A DNA stretch of 64,000 bases, from the IMG/VR virus record IMGVR_UViG_3300035156_000206, positions 124,001-188,000 of that record; one strand, given 5' to 3'. This DNA comes from a virus. Shown here piece by piece: positions 49,926 through 59,587 of this stretch. The notes under the pieces are model-generated. The model saw only the letters and a program-made list of their open reading frames with translations. It was not told the DNA's origin and searched no databases. Every line of letters begins with the position of its first letter. The first letter of the stretch is position 1. The position numbers and the translations under genes were made by a program.

Positions 49926-52556
49926 ATGGCAACATTCGATACATACGCAGACGCACCATTCCAGATCAAGCGTGAAGGCCAAGAGATTGTCGTGCGACAG
50001 TCCCGCATTAGCCCAACAACAATCCGCATCTCCTGGACACTGCCTTCTGCACTGACATGCAATTTGCCATACTCATACAATGGTGCAATTGTAACCCTCG
50101 CGTCCGACCCAACGGCATTGAGTAAACTGCCCGTAGATGGATCCGTCTATACTGCAGACGCAACGGCAGACTCTGATCTTCACTCTGGCAGCAAGATTGG
50201 CACTGCTAAGGTAGTAGGAGCATTCTATAATGATGTGCTTACAAGCTACGTCGACGTGATGGATGCACCTGAAGGAAAAGCCTTCTATGCTTCTGTGCAT
50301 GCAGTTGACAACGTCAATCGGTATCATACAGATGGTGCACACTCATACTCACTGCCGTACGGTAAAGACATCACTCTAGGTACATCTGGGTACCAAATGA
50401 TCTTCATGGGTGCTAATGGCATCTTTGGTACGACTCCAACTAACCTCGACCCACTGCTGAACTACAATTTCAAGCTGTCTGTTGATGGTACAATGGAAAT
50501 TCCTGTGACGATCTCAGGAGCCGATGCTGACACCTATGACAAGCTGATTACAGCGATCAACACCAAACTGAAGCTGCATGGCGCTGTTGTGCAATCACCA
50601 GAAATGCCTGCTCAAGGTCAATACTGGCTGAATGTCCCTGCTAAAGAACTGAAACAGTGGGATGGAATTAAGTACACAACTATCCCTGGTGTATACTTCG
50701 TAGCTAATGATCCTCTGTCTCCTAATGCTGGAGACTACTGGTACAATCCTACATTAGATCAGCTGAGTGTGTTCAATGCTGGATGGGAAATCAAAGAATT
50801 CCACAATTGGCCTCGTGATCCACGCAACCCGTACTGCAATGATTTCTGGTACGATGGAACTGTCATGCGCAAGTGGAATGGTGGCGCTTGGGTTGTACAA
50901 ACGTTAGTGCACTCAGCAATCGATCCAGCCCTGGCTCCGATCATGACTTGCCACAGCTATTGGGTTCATGATGACAAAGTATATCAGTGGGATGAGAAGA
51001 ATTGCATCTGGGTACTCCAAGTGTCCACACCAACAGCTCCAACTACGCCCACAAGTGGAATGCTCCACCTCGATGCTACCAACCATAAGGTTTACATTTG
51101 GTCTGACATTGATGCCGCGTGGATTGACGTTGGAGCCGTATTCTCTACTATCGACCCTTCGTTAGTAGTCGAGGTTGCACAGAACGTCGTATGGCATGAC
51201 ACAATCGCCAACTTGTTCTTTAACCGCGACGGAACATCATGGGTGCCAGTAAAGTATCTCAAAGGAACGACAAAGCCACAACTGATCACAGATGGTGCAT
51301 TATGGTTCAATAGCACTGACAAGAAGTGGTACAAAATGGCAATGGGTATGTGGATTGTGTTTATCCCAGTCGTAAGCACCGTTACTCCGAACGTTCCACT
51401 GCTAGGTGCTATGTGGTACCAAGCTTCAACTTTTACTCTGTGGAAATTTGATGGGTCTGTATGGGTAAGTGTTCCTTTCTCGACCACGTCTGTCACGCCT
51501 GCTGTTGGCACCGTATGGTACAACACAACAAATGATACTCTGTACACTTGGACAGGAACTATGTGGGCCGTTCGTTTAGCTCCAGCATTGTTCTCGATCA
51601 ATGAGCTAGGTAATATCAAAGTGGAGAGCAGCACCACAGGAAGCAAGTCATCAGCTTGCATTAGCGATCCAGGTACTCTGTGGAATACAGTGTCTCTGAC
51701 GCCAGTTCCACGTCCTCAGCAGCCAATGAAGGGTACGGATCCACTGTCAAGTGTTCCAGCATACCAGCAGGCTGGTGTAGGCACAGACGGAAGTCAGGAC
51801 GAGCGTCGTGCATTAGTATCACGTATCAAGTCAGCATTGGGATACCCAGTGATGCAAGTAGAACTGACAAAGGACCAAATTGACATGGCGATTGACATGG
51901 CTCTGGAGAAATTGCGTGCAATTAGCTCAGCGCCGTACCGTCGCGGATACTTCGCTCTCGATTTGCAACCACGCGTACAGAAATACATCCTGACTAATGA
52001 GACTGTTGGACACAACAAGATCGTGGACGTGCTTTACGTATACCGTCCTTCGGCTTCGTACTTGAGCACTGCTGCAGGCAATGACGTGTATGGTCAGATG
52101 ATGATCCAGAGCCTGTTCACTATGGGCAAGTTTGACCTGCTGAGTCACCACATGATGACTCAATACACAGAAACAATGCGCCAAGTATTTGCTACAGAGA
52201 TCCAACACTCATGGGATGAACATGCCCGTGCGCTGACGATTTACAAAGACCTGCCACGTGCTGAGAAGGTTCTGGTAGATGCAATGGTGGAGCGTACTGA
52301 GCAAGACCTGATGTCAGACCGTTGGACTCGCCCATGGATACAAAAGTACGCTACAGCACAATGCCGCTACATGTTGTCAGAAATTCGCGGTAAGTTCTCT
52401 ACCTTACCAGGTGCTGGTGGTGCAGTAACACTGAATGCTGCTGATCTGCGTAGTGCCGGTGACAAAGAGATTCAAGAATGTATCGAAGACGTCGACAACT
52501 ATGTGGTTGGTGGTAAGACAGAATTTGGTATGGCATCAGACTTCGTTTTAGGATAA
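49926..52556 (+). CDS. Neck protein (gp13-like) with long repeat-bearing N-terminal extension
   Basis: An 876-aa protein. Residues about 25-145 look like a fibronectin III-like domain (TTIRISWTLPSALTC, FYASVHAVDNVNRY). Residues about 178-222 resemble a module also found in the sheath gene. Residues 225-550 hold nine tandem repeats of about 37 aa built on an aromatic start (YWLN, YWYN, FWYD, VWYN) and a later W or LYxW. The C-terminus from about 625 (MQVELTKDQIDMAIDMALEKL, PWIQKYATAQCRYMLSEIRGKFSTLPGAGG) matches the helical neck protein gp13 family. T4 gp13 is 309 aa. The extension probably projects from the neck as a fibre or whisker-like decoration. Confidence 0.72.
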   Translation: MATFDTYADAPFQIKREGQEIVVRQSRISPTTIRISWTLPSALTCNLPYSYNGAIVTLASDPTALSKLPVDGSVYTADATADSDLHSGSKIGTAKVVGAFYNDVLTSYVDVMDAPEGKAFYASVHAVDNVNRYHTDGAHSYSLPYGKDITLGTSGYQMIFMGANGIFGTTPTNLDPLLNYNFKLSVDGTMEIPVTISGADADTYDKLITAINTKLKLHGAVVQSPEMPAQGQYWLNVPAKELKQWDGIKYTTIPGVYFVANDPLSPNAGDYWYNPTLDQLSVFNAGWEIKEFHNWPRDPRNPYCNDFWYDGTVMRKWNGGAWVVQTLVHSAIDPALAPIMTCHSYWVHDDKVYQWDEKNCIWVLQVSTPTAPTTPTSGMLHLDATNHKVYIWSDIDAAWIDVGAVFSTIDPSLVVEVAQNVVWHDTIANLFFNRDGTSWVPVKYLKGTTKPQLITDGALWFNSTDKKWYKMAMGMWIVFIPVVSTVTPNVPLLGAMWYQASTFTLWKFDGSVWVSVPFSTTSVTPAVGTVWYNTTNDTLYTWTGTMWAVRLAPALFSINELGNIKVESSTTGSKSSACISDPGTLWNTVSLTPVPRPQQPMKGTDPLSSVPAYQQAGVGTDGSQDERRALVSRIKSALGYPVMQVELTKDQIDMAIDMALEKLRAISSAPYRRGYFALDLQPRVQKYILTNETVGHNKIVDVLYVYRPSASYLSTAAGNDVYGQMMIQSLFTMGKFDLLSHHMMTQYTETMRQVFATEIQHSWDEHARALTIYKDLPRAEKVLVDAMVERTEQDLMSDRWTRPWIQKYATAQCRYMLSEIRGKFSTLPGAGGAVTLNAADLRSAGDKEIQECIEDVDNYVVGGKTEFGMASDFVLG

Positions 52557-52559
52557 CCA

Positions 52560-54107
52560 ATGATTAATGATGAATGCAAAGACTACGGTCTAGGCCCACT
52601 GCGAAACCCAGATTGCACTACGTTTGATCTGGGGAGTAGCGACACCACAGTAATGGATCACTACGGTAATGAGCAGTTGCTCATTGCTGGTGCTGACATT
52701 AACGTGTTCAAGCTGTTGGGCGTTCACGACCAAGGAAAACTAACAGACGTCACTGGACGAGGTATTGCCATCTCCAGTGGTGCGCAACCAACGTACGAAG
52801 CCGCCAATGTGTTCGATCTGAATACATGTGGTGAGTGGCGTTCACTTGCTCGTGGCCCTGAAGTGTTACAGAAAGCCTATATTGGCTACAACTTCGGAGA
52901 CATCAAACTTGCCAATGGCCGCCTTCAGTACGGAGTGGAGACTTACGTCCAATACAATATCGACCGCATCCGCATCCAACAAGGTGAGCAAAAGATCAAC
53001 CGTGCCACTAAAGCTCGCGTGGAACATTCAGTTGATGGTGTAACCTGGCGTGGAGCGGCTGTTATAGCGCTTCCAGACGATGCACAACCGCATACAATCA
53101 CATTCGCGATGTCTGTTCGCGCAAAATATTGGAGACTGCGTCCTCTCGCGTTTAACGGCGGTCCTACCGATTTTTGGACTGTACGCGCTGTTGACTTGAT
53201 TGAGGCTGGTGCCACATCCCTAAGTAACGTGCAGGATGATTGGGGATTGCTAGAAAACCGTGATCGTGAATACTCAAAGACCAGCATCCGTCTGAAGGCT
53301 ACATATGACTTGGTGGACATTCAAACTATGTTGGCTCGCTTCGGCATGGAAACCACAGATGAATTTACATTGCAGTTCCACTTCCTGTCGATGGTAGCAA
53401 TGCTTGGTCGTCCTCTGGTGATTGGTGACATTCTGGAGATCCCTAGTCAAGTGCAGTACGGTGCAGATATGGTACCTGTTAAGAAGTACCTGAGTGTTAC
53501 ACAAACTGCTTGGGCCGTTGGTGGATTTACGCCTGGATGGAAGCCAACGATCCTGAAGGTGGTTGCTGCCCCAATTATGGCTACACAAGAGACGATGGAT
53601 GTTATGGGCGACTTCTCGGGTGCTCGTGATATGACTGGCTTCCTTGATATGGACACTTCGAAGTACAACAATATGGCTGAAGAGCTCACGATGAAGTCAG
53701 ATGCTATGTCGCGTGAGCTGGTACCCGAACGTGGTGAAGACGATACGGGCGCTGCTGTAATTGATCCAGAAGTAATCGAGATTGCCAACTTCAACGGACT
53801 CGATATTGAGAAGTTGTCGCACCCTACTACCAATTTGGGATATGTGCATGATGCGATGCCTCCAGGTGGTGCAGATTACACAGAAGGTGATGTAAGACCA
53901 GCTTCTCCTAAGGATGGTGACTATCACCGTCTGACATACACCAACATTGACGCTGATATCCCAACGCGTCTGTATCGTTGGTCATTGAAGAAGAATAAGT
54001 GGATCTATCTGGAAACAGACGATCGCAAAACAAACACAGTGCACAGCGCAAGGATCAATGAATTCTTGAGCAGCCCAACCCGTTCAAATTTTGGAGACAT
54101 TAAGTAA
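52560..54107 (+). CDS. 14: Neck protein gp14-like with discoidin-like domain
   Basis: A 515-aa protein (T4 gp14 is 256 aa). Residues about 85-215 follow a discoidin (F5/8 C) pattern: FDLNTCGEWRSL, AYIGYNFGDI, DRIRIQQGEQ, ARVEHSVDGVTW, AKYWRLRPL. The region about 245-360 (YDLVDIQTMLARFGMETTDEFTLQFHFL, LGRPLVIGDILEIPSQVQ, VTQTAWAVGGFTPGWKPTILKVVAAPI) is the gp14-like neck core as I recall it. It starts 3 bases after the gp13-like gene. The extra domain may bind glycans. Confidence 0.7.
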   Translation: MINDECKDYGLGPLRNPDCTTFDLGSSDTTVMDHYGNEQLLIAGADINVFKLLGVHDQGKLTDVTGRGIAISSGAQPTYEAANVFDLNTCGEWRSLARGPEVLQKAYIGYNFGDIKLANGRLQYGVETYVQYNIDRIRIQQGEQKINRATKARVEHSVDGVTWRGAAVIALPDDAQPHTITFAMSVRAKYWRLRPLAFNGGPTDFWTVRAVDLIEAGATSLSNVQDDWGLLENRDREYSKTSIRLKATYDLVDIQTMLARFGMETTDEFTLQFHFLSMVAMLGRPLVIGDILEIPSQVQYGADMVPVKKYLSVTQTAWAVGGFTPGWKPTILKVVAAPIMATQETMDVMGDFSGARDMTGFLDMDTSKYNNMAEELTMKSDAMSRELVPERGEDDTGAAVIDPEVIEIANFNGLDIEKLSHPTTNLGYVHDAMPPGGADYTEGDVRPASPKDGDYHRLTYTNIDADIPTRLYRWSLKKNKWIYLETDDRKTNTVHSARINEFLSSPTRSNFGDIK

Positions 54108-54856
54108 TGCTACCATACTACTATGACAACCAGTTCAAGAAATACATCGTCCAATTCATGACGATCTTTTCAGGACTGCAAGTATCAGTCGGAACAGGTG
54201 AGAATGCTCGCCTGATCTCAGTACCAATTCACTTCGCTCAAATGGACCGTGTGGCCGCATCCATTAAAGCTGGTGGAACATCCAACAAACCATTGCGCTT
54301 GCCAGTGATGAGTGTAGACGTTGCAGGCATCCGTCAGGATCCTCTGAGCCACGTTGGTCTCAATCAAACTTACAGCCAGACGTATCTGCCAGAGGGTGGA
54401 TTCTTTGCAGAAGACGTCAAGACCCTGAAACGTCTTCGTCCAGCTGTGTACCAGTTAGATCTCGATCTTGCCATCTGGACAAGCAATACGGACCAGCACT
54501 TCCAGATCATGGAACAGCTTCTGTCAATCTTCAACCCATCACTACAGATCCAAACAAGTGACGATCGTTTCGACTGGACGAAGATTACAACTGTAGAGCT
54601 GAATGGAATCAATGTCAACAGTAACTTCCCTATCGGAACTGCTCAACGCATTGTGATGGCTAACCTTTCATTCTCGTTGCCAGTGTATATGTCTGCACCA
54701 GCAAACCTGAAAGATGAGTTCGTGCGTGACATTTTTGTTCGCTTGGCGGTTGTAGACCAAGCTGATAACCTGGCAGCAGCACTATCTGAGCTGGAAGAGG
54801 AAGATGCACCAGCATTTAAAGTGGCATCTGCAGACGACTTGATTCCACCTGTTTAA
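54107..54856 (+). CDS. 15: Tail sheath stabilizer/terminator gp15
   Basis: A 249-aa protein (T4 gp15 is 272 aa) starting MLPYYYDNQFKKYIVQFMTIFSGLQV, which parallels T4 MFGYFYNSSFRRYATLMGDLFSNIQI. ARLISVPIHFAQMDRV and VYQLDLDLAIWTSNTDQHFQIMEQLLSIFNPSL continue the family pattern. gp15 caps the finished sheath and binds the neck. Start overlaps the previous stop by one base. Confidence 0.9.
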   Translation: MLPYYYDNQFKKYIVQFMTIFSGLQVSVGTGENARLISVPIHFAQMDRVAASIKAGGTSNKPLRLPVMSVDVAGIRQDPLSHVGLNQTYSQTYLPEGGFFAEDVKTLKRLRPAVYQLDLDLAIWTSNTDQHFQIMEQLLSIFNPSLQIQTSDDRFDWTKITTVELNGINVNSNFPIGTAQRIVMANLSFSLPVYMSAPANLKDEFVRDIFVRLAVVDQADNLAAALSELEEEDAPAFKVASADDLIPPV

Positions 54857-54919
54857 ACGCATTTCATGCGGTGCTCATACGGGGATCGCATGAAAATCTG
54901 CATGTTTCGATCCAGCCCC

Positions 54920-54927
54920 ACTAAATA
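54920..54927 (+). promoter_or_regulatory. Late promoter ACTAAATA (sheath)
   Basis: NNTAAATA match with an unusually long leader of about 100 bases before the sheath ATG. Just upstream (about 54884-54914) a GGATCG/CGATCC hairpin is visible. Confidence 0.65.
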
Positions 54928-55030
54928 ATAGCATAACACTTGCGTGTATGTAACGGATCGCACCATTATGTATTAAGAGACCGAATGATTTGGTCTACGT
55001 TTTAAAAACCGCAAACTTAGGAGAATTAAT

Positions 55031-57118
55031 ATGGCAAATTTGGTTTCACCAGGCGTATCTGTTACGGTCACTGACGAGTCGTTCTACGTCCCGGCCTCCG
55101 CCCCAACAGTACCACTGATCTTCATTGCCACAGCAGACGAAAAATTACAACCGAATGGCATTACTCCTGCCGCGGGTACGTTCGAATCTAATGTGGTTCG
55201 CACGATCACCTCGCTTCAGCAAAGCACCCAGATGTATGGTATCCCAGTTTTCAAAGAAGACTACACAGGGAAGCCATTGCACGGTGACGCACGTAATGAA
55301 CAAGGTCTGTTAACGCTGAACAAGTTCCTCGGACTTGGTAGCTCAGCCTTCGTTGTTCGTGCCAATGTCAACTTGAATGATGACACAGAAGATGTAGCGG
55401 GTAAGTGGGCTGACAAAATGCAGACTGCAAGCTTCGTGCTGCAGAACTACATCACTTCGTTCCTGGACGAATATAACACATTGAATGGTTACACGCCTTT
55501 TAGCTCAAGCTATAAGACAACTGTGACTCAGTCGGAGTTAGTGTACTTGACTAACAAGGCAACTGCCGAACTGTTCGCACTGTACACATTCAAGAACGCT
55601 AAGGCGGACTTTTTTGACAACAACCTGGGCAATGAAGTAAGCACAGCCGGTAGTCAAGCAGTAAGCTTCGGTGGTAGTATCACTGACGGTACAGCTGCAA
55701 CTGGTCTGGCAGCACAAGTTTACACTGCTACGGTACGTGTAGATGGCGTGAACAAGGCAATCTCGATTAGTGGTTCTGTAGCAACAACGTACAATGCTCT
55801 GATTACAGAAATCAACAACGACCTGGGTCTGTCGGCTACTGCTGTTCTGGCTGATGGGAATATCAAGATCACGAGCGAGACTGTTGGTTCAGCTTCGAAA
55901 GTTCTGATCACTGACACTGACCTGTTTGCTTCGGTCGAAGGTTTTGTTTCACTGTATCTGCCAACAGATGGTTCATTAGCAGATGCCCCACTGCCAGTAT
56001 TTGGTAATGGTTTCAGTCAGCCACCAACCGGTTCGTACTTAGGTTTCGAAGGTATGGCTATGGAATGGGTTGATACTCACCCAACGGATTCTGGTGTTTC
56101 GGAATTCACGGCAGAAGATGCTGCTGAGCTCCTGCTGGATGCTGCTGATGAGTACTCACTGACTGTCGAGTTCCTGAACAAGACAAGCTTGGGTGCAAAC
56201 GATGCTGCTCGTCGTGTTTCGATCGTAACAGCCCTGGCTGCATTGATCAACAGTAACACAGATGTACGTTCGGAGCGTTTCGAGTACAACCTGATCATGT
56301 GCCCTGGCTTCCCAGAAGTCGTTGACGAGATGGTTGCCCTGGCACAAGAGATCGGTGAAGAAGCATTCGTAGTTGCTGACATGCCAATGCTGTTAAGCCC
56401 AGAAGCTGCTGCAACTTGGGGTACTTCGTCTGACCGTGTTCGCGGTACAAACGTTGCGTACTACTACCCAGGTGCTTTGACTTCGAACCTGGACGGTAAG
56501 GATGTGTATTCGTCATCAGTGGCTGTTGCGCTGCGTACGATCACAAACAGCGACAACGTGAGCAAGATTCACTTTGCTCCAGCTGGTCCACGTCGTGGTC
56601 TGGTTACTGGTTTCTCGAAAATGGGTTACCTGACTGGCACACCTGGAACACCAACCACATTCATCGAGACAAACCTGAATGTTGGACAACGTAACAATCT
56701 GTACCAGTACACAAACAACATCAACCCAATTACCGAGATCCCAGGTCGCGGCATTATGGTGATGGGTCAGAAAACATCGGCTGTTGCTGCATCTGCCATG
56801 GACCGTATCAATGTTGTTCGTATGTTGGCTGATCTGCGTCGTAGCCTGCGCAAGACTGCATTCTCGTACCTGTTCGAACCTAACGATCAAATCACTCGTG
56901 ATAATCTGAAGTCGGCAGTTGATGGTGTTCTGTCTAACCTGATGGTTGAGCGTGGCCTGTACGATTACGTCACCGTGTGTGACGCGTCTAACAACGATGG
57001 TGTTCGCATCGACCGTAACGAGCTGTATATCGATATCGCGCTGAAGCCTGTGCGTGCAGTCGAATTCATCTACGTGCCGATCCGTGTGTTGAGCACTGGC
57101 GCTACATTAGCAAATTAA
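55031..57118 (+). CDS. 18: Tail sheath protein gp18
   Basis: A 695-aa protein (T4 gp18 is 659 aa). Start MANLVSPGVSVTVTDESFY and PTVPLIFIATADEK, IPVFKEDYTGKPLHGDARNEQGL and a C-terminus RAVEFIYVPIRVLSTGA are typical of gp18. Residues about 229-298 form a small module (YTATVRVDGVNKAISISG, TYNALITEINNDLG, NIKITSETVGSASKVLI) in the region where sheath proteins carry surface-exposed variable domains. Strong TTAGGAG ribosome site. Confidence 0.95.
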   Translation: MANLVSPGVSVTVTDESFYVPASAPTVPLIFIATADEKLQPNGITPAAGTFESNVVRTITSLQQSTQMYGIPVFKEDYTGKPLHGDARNEQGLLTLNKFLGLGSSAFVVRANVNLNDDTEDVAGKWADKMQTASFVLQNYITSFLDEYNTLNGYTPFSSSYKTTVTQSELVYLTNKATAELFALYTFKNAKADFFDNNLGNEVSTAGSQAVSFGGSITDGTAATGLAAQVYTATVRVDGVNKAISISGSVATTYNALITEINNDLGLSATAVLADGNIKITSETVGSASKVLITDTDLFASVEGFVSLYLPTDGSLADAPLPVFGNGFSQPPTGSYLGFEGMAMEWVDTHPTDSGVSEFTAEDAAELLLDAADEYSLTVEFLNKTSLGANDAARRVSIVTALAALINSNTDVRSERFEYNLIMCPGFPEVVDEMVALAQEIGEEAFVVADMPMLLSPEAAATWGTSSDRVRGTNVAYYYPGALTSNLDGKDVYSSSVAVALRTITNSDNVSKIHFAPAGPRRGLVTGFSKMGYLTGTPGTPTTFIETNLNVGQRNNLYQYTNNINPITEIPGRGIMVMGQKTSAVAASAMDRINVVRMLADLRRSLRKTAFSYLFEPNDQITRDNLKSAVDGVLSNLMVERGLYDYVTVCDASNNDGVRIDRNELYIDIALKPVRAVEFIYVPIRVLSTGATLAN

Positions 57119-57123
57119 TTGGC

Positions 57124-57141
57124 GGGCCCCTTTGGGGGCCC
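57124..57141 (+). terminator. GC-rich hairpin between sheath and tube genes
   Basis: GGGCCCC/GGGGCCC with TTTG loop, no T run, immediately followed by late promoter ACTAAATA. May act as a processing or stabilising element, not a full terminator. Confidence 0.55.
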
Positions 57142-57149
57142 ACTAAATA
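57142..57149 (+). promoter_or_regulatory. Late promoter ACTAAATA (tube)
   Basis: NNTAAATA match touching the hairpin at 57124-57141, 33 bases upstream of gp19. Confidence 0.65.
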
Positions 57150-57182
57150 CAACAAACGAATTTCGATCGGAAGGATATAGAA

Positions 57183-57776
57183 ATGGCAAATATTAACGAC
57201 ATGGGTCTCCCGTTACCAGGTGGTTCTGGAATGGGCATCTTGCACCCAAAGCTGAAAAAGAACTTCATGGTTCAATTCATCAACATCGGCTTTGTAGGCT
57301 CGCGTGACCTGTCAATGCAAGCAATCTCAGTAACGCGTCCTAAGGTCTCGTTTGCTGAAGTAGAACTACACCGCTACAACTCGATCTCATGGTATGCTGG
57401 TAAGCAATCGTATGAGCCACTGTCGATCGTTATCCAAGATAACTACTCGAACGGTGCAACTCGTATCATCCAGTCACAACTTGAGCGTCAACAAAAACTG
57501 ATTGGTGCTGATAGTGGTCCTTTCCTGGCTACTGCTCCAGATGGTAACACGTACAAATTCGCTGTCAAGCTGACCCAGCTGGATGGTGGTACGCAAGTAC
57601 TGGAAGAGTGGAACTATGAAGGTTGCTTCATCCAAGCAGCCGACTACGATACAGTGGAATACTCATCGAGCGATCCTGTGACGATTACATTGACGATTCG
57701 TTTCGACAATGCGTTCCAAGTGTTTGGTGCTACTCCATCAAGTGGTCAGTCACTGGGCGGTAACGCTCCACGCTAA
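57183..57776 (+). CDS. 19: Tail tube protein gp19
   Basis: A 197-aa protein (T4 gp19 is 163 aa). KKNFMVQFINIGFVGSRDLSMQAISVTRPKVSFAEVELHRYNSISWYAGKQSYEPLSIVIQDN is the tube-fold signature, followed by GTQVLEEWNYEGCFIQAADYDTVEYSSSDPVTITLTIRFDNA. Hexameric rings stack inside the sheath. Well-expressed codon use and a strong terminator follow. Confidence 0.95.
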   Translation: MANINDMGLPLPGGSGMGILHPKLKKNFMVQFINIGFVGSRDLSMQAISVTRPKVSFAEVELHRYNSISWYAGKQSYEPLSIVIQDNYSNGATRIIQSQLERQQKLIGADSGPFLATAPDGNTYKFAVKLTQLDGGTQVLEEWNYEGCFIQAADYDTVEYSSSDPVTITLTIRFDNAFQVFGATPSSGQSLGGNAPR

Positions 57777-57796
57777 TCTGATTAGCAACCTAAGTC

Positions 57797-57820
57797 AAAG
57801 CCGCCTCGTGCGGCTTTTTC
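57797..57820 (+). terminator. Terminator after gp19
   Basis: AAAGCCGC/GCGGCTTT stem, CTCGT loop, T run. Confidence 0.88.
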
Positions 57821-57836
57821 TTTTGGTGGTGGCGGC

Positions 57837-57844
57837 CATAAATA
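57837..57844 (+). promoter_or_regulatory. Late promoter CATAAATA
   Basis: NNTAAATA match 24 bases upstream of the ATG at 57869. Confidence 0.7.
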
Positions 57845-57868
57845 ATACACACGAAAAGGGTCACACAT

Positions 57869-59152
57869 ATGTCATTACTAGACGAGTTCATTAAATCAGG
57901 CATTGGTACTGCAAACCAAACAATCACGGAGACGAGATCCAACACATCACGTAAGCTCCAAGGCTTCGTTATGGGTGCTTTGCCACGGACCAACCGCATC
58001 CCAGGTCCCCTTGGTGGATTCGCGGAGAGTCTGACAGGTAATATCACAGGCAAAGTTGGTGATGGCCTTAAGCAGGTATTCGATGCTGTTGGGGTGCCCT
58101 TTGATACTAAGGTCAAGCTAGTCAACGAGCGTGTGTACAACAACGGTGTGGCAGCAGCTCAAAATGTGTGGCACCAGATCGACTCTGGTGAATATAAAGT
58201 AGGCGATATTGTAGCAGGTGCTCAAGAACCTCTCACATTGCTGAAGTATAGCCATGACACTATGCCACCAGACGATGTGACAGCTCCTCTCGAATCAAAT
58301 GCATCACACCCAACTCCATATGCAATGGACTTGTTCCGCTTGGCACCAAAGCACAAATTCCTATTCGTAGTTGAGTTCGTATTCAATGGTGGTTACGACT
58401 TCATTGGTTCCGGCCAACGCAGCAAGAATGACTTTGCGGTTGTGATTAAAGAGTTTGACCGTCCAAAGGTAAAATACGAGCATGAGCCTGATGTAAACTT
58501 CTACAACTTCCGCTCGTCTGTGGTCAAACGCGTAATACATGACACGCTAACAATTAAGTTCCTGGATGACCGTCAAAATCTTGCCATGACGTTCTTCCAC
58601 AAGTATATGAAGGCGACTCACCCAATTACTTCAGTGGAAGCGGGTAGCGCTGCGTTTTACGAGGATAACGGCATGAATTTCGCTAGCAATATCAACTCGT
58701 CTTCGACTGGAGTGCTAGAGAACAACCTCAAGACCATCCTCAAAGAAATCAAAGTATACCACCTGTATGACTTTGGTGCGATGATGAATGTGCACCACTT
58801 TACCAATCCAAAGATTGTATCGATCGAGCACGACAACTGGGATATGTCTGACTCCAATGGCAGCAGCATCAATTCACAGTTTACCTACGATTCGTGGAAT
58901 ATGGAACTGGGCATTAAAGTTGCAGCCGATGAAGCATCTCTGTTGGGTACATTGTCGAACTCAGGTAAGTATCAACTGCGTCCAATGCAGACTCCTCCAC
59001 CGGGCGATCACGCTGGTGTTAATCAGGATGCTGGACCAGAATCAACAATCCGTGAGTCATTGGGCAACAACGAGCGCCTGGTCACAGCTACTGAGATTGA
59101 ACTGGCAGAAGCTACGCGCCGTGCTGGCGTGAACCCAGGAGACTTATTCTAA
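57869..59152 (+). CDS. Tail-tube-fold virion protein, 427 aa
   Basis: Residues about 150-250 read KHKFLFVVEFVFNGGY, FAVVIKEFDRPKVKYEHEPDVNFYNFRSSVVKRVIHDTLTIKFLDDRQNLAMTF. This parallels the tube fold of gp19 (beta strand, KVxxE, NFYN, LTIxFxDD). The N-terminal 110 residues are helical and Gly-rich (LLDEFIKSGIGTANQTI, GNITGKVGDGLKQVFDAVG). It could be the second tube-initiator (gp48/54) or a tube-completion protein; T4 has no gene at this spot. It ends one base into gp4. Confidence 0.62.
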   Translation: MSLLDEFIKSGIGTANQTITETRSNTSRKLQGFVMGALPRTNRIPGPLGGFAESLTGNITGKVGDGLKQVFDAVGVPFDTKVKLVNERVYNNGVAAAQNVWHQIDSGEYKVGDIVAGAQEPLTLLKYSHDTMPPDDVTAPLESNASHPTPYAMDLFRLAPKHKFLFVVEFVFNGGYDFIGSGQRSKNDFAVVIKEFDRPKVKYEHEPDVNFYNFRSSVVKRVIHDTLTIKFLDDRQNLAMTFFHKYMKATHPITSVEAGSAAFYEDNGMNFASNINSSSTGVLENNLKTILKEIKVYHLYDFGAMMNVHHFTNPKIVSIEHDNWDMSDSNGSSINSQFTYDSWNMELGIKVAADEASLLGTLSNSGKYQLRPMQTPPPGDHAGVNQDAGPESTIRESLGNNERLVTATEIELAEATRRAGVNPGDLF

Positions 59153-59586
59153 TGGCATCAAAATTTAACCAAGGCTACTATGCAGCCAAGAATGTGGAGA
59201 AGTATGTTGGCGATCTGGACAAGATCCGATACATGTCATCGTGGGAGTTGAACTTCTTCAAGTTCCTCGATGGCAATCCAAATGTGCTACGTTGGAGCAG
59301 CGAGAACATCGCTATTCCTTACATGAAGCCAACAGACGGACGCATTCACAAGTACTATCCGGACATCTGGATTGAGTACCGTAACCGCGATGGCGAGATC
59401 TTACAGGAAATCCTGGAGATCAAGCCAAAGAGCCAAGTCACTTTAGGCAAACGCCCATCACAATACGAACAACTGCAATGGGCCGTGAACGTATCTAAAT
59501 GGAAAGCAGCACAAGCATTCTGCCAAGCCAAAGGGATTAAGTTCAGGATTTTAACAGAAGACGAGCTCTTCTCAAAGGGGAAGTAA
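59152..59586 (+). CDS. 4: Head completion protein gp4 (gp50/65)
   Basis: A 144-aa protein (T4 gp4 is 150 aa): KFNQGYYAAKNVEKYVGDLDKIRYMSSWELNFFKFLDGNPNV parallels T4 KFKQGFYVPTNPEKYKG...RSSWE..AFEWLDKNPNV. NIAIPYMKPTDGRIHKYYPDIWIE and EILEIKPKSQV follow, with D...E-x-K residues of a nuclease-like fold. Required for stable full heads. Confidence 0.93.
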   Translation: MASKFNQGYYAAKNVEKYVGDLDKIRYMSSWELNFFKFLDGNPNVLRWSSENIAIPYMKPTDGRIHKYYPDIWIEYRNRDGEILQEILEIKPKSQVTLGKRPSQYEQLQWAVNVSKWKAAQAFCQAKGIKFRILTEDELFSKGK

Positions 59587-59587
59587 C

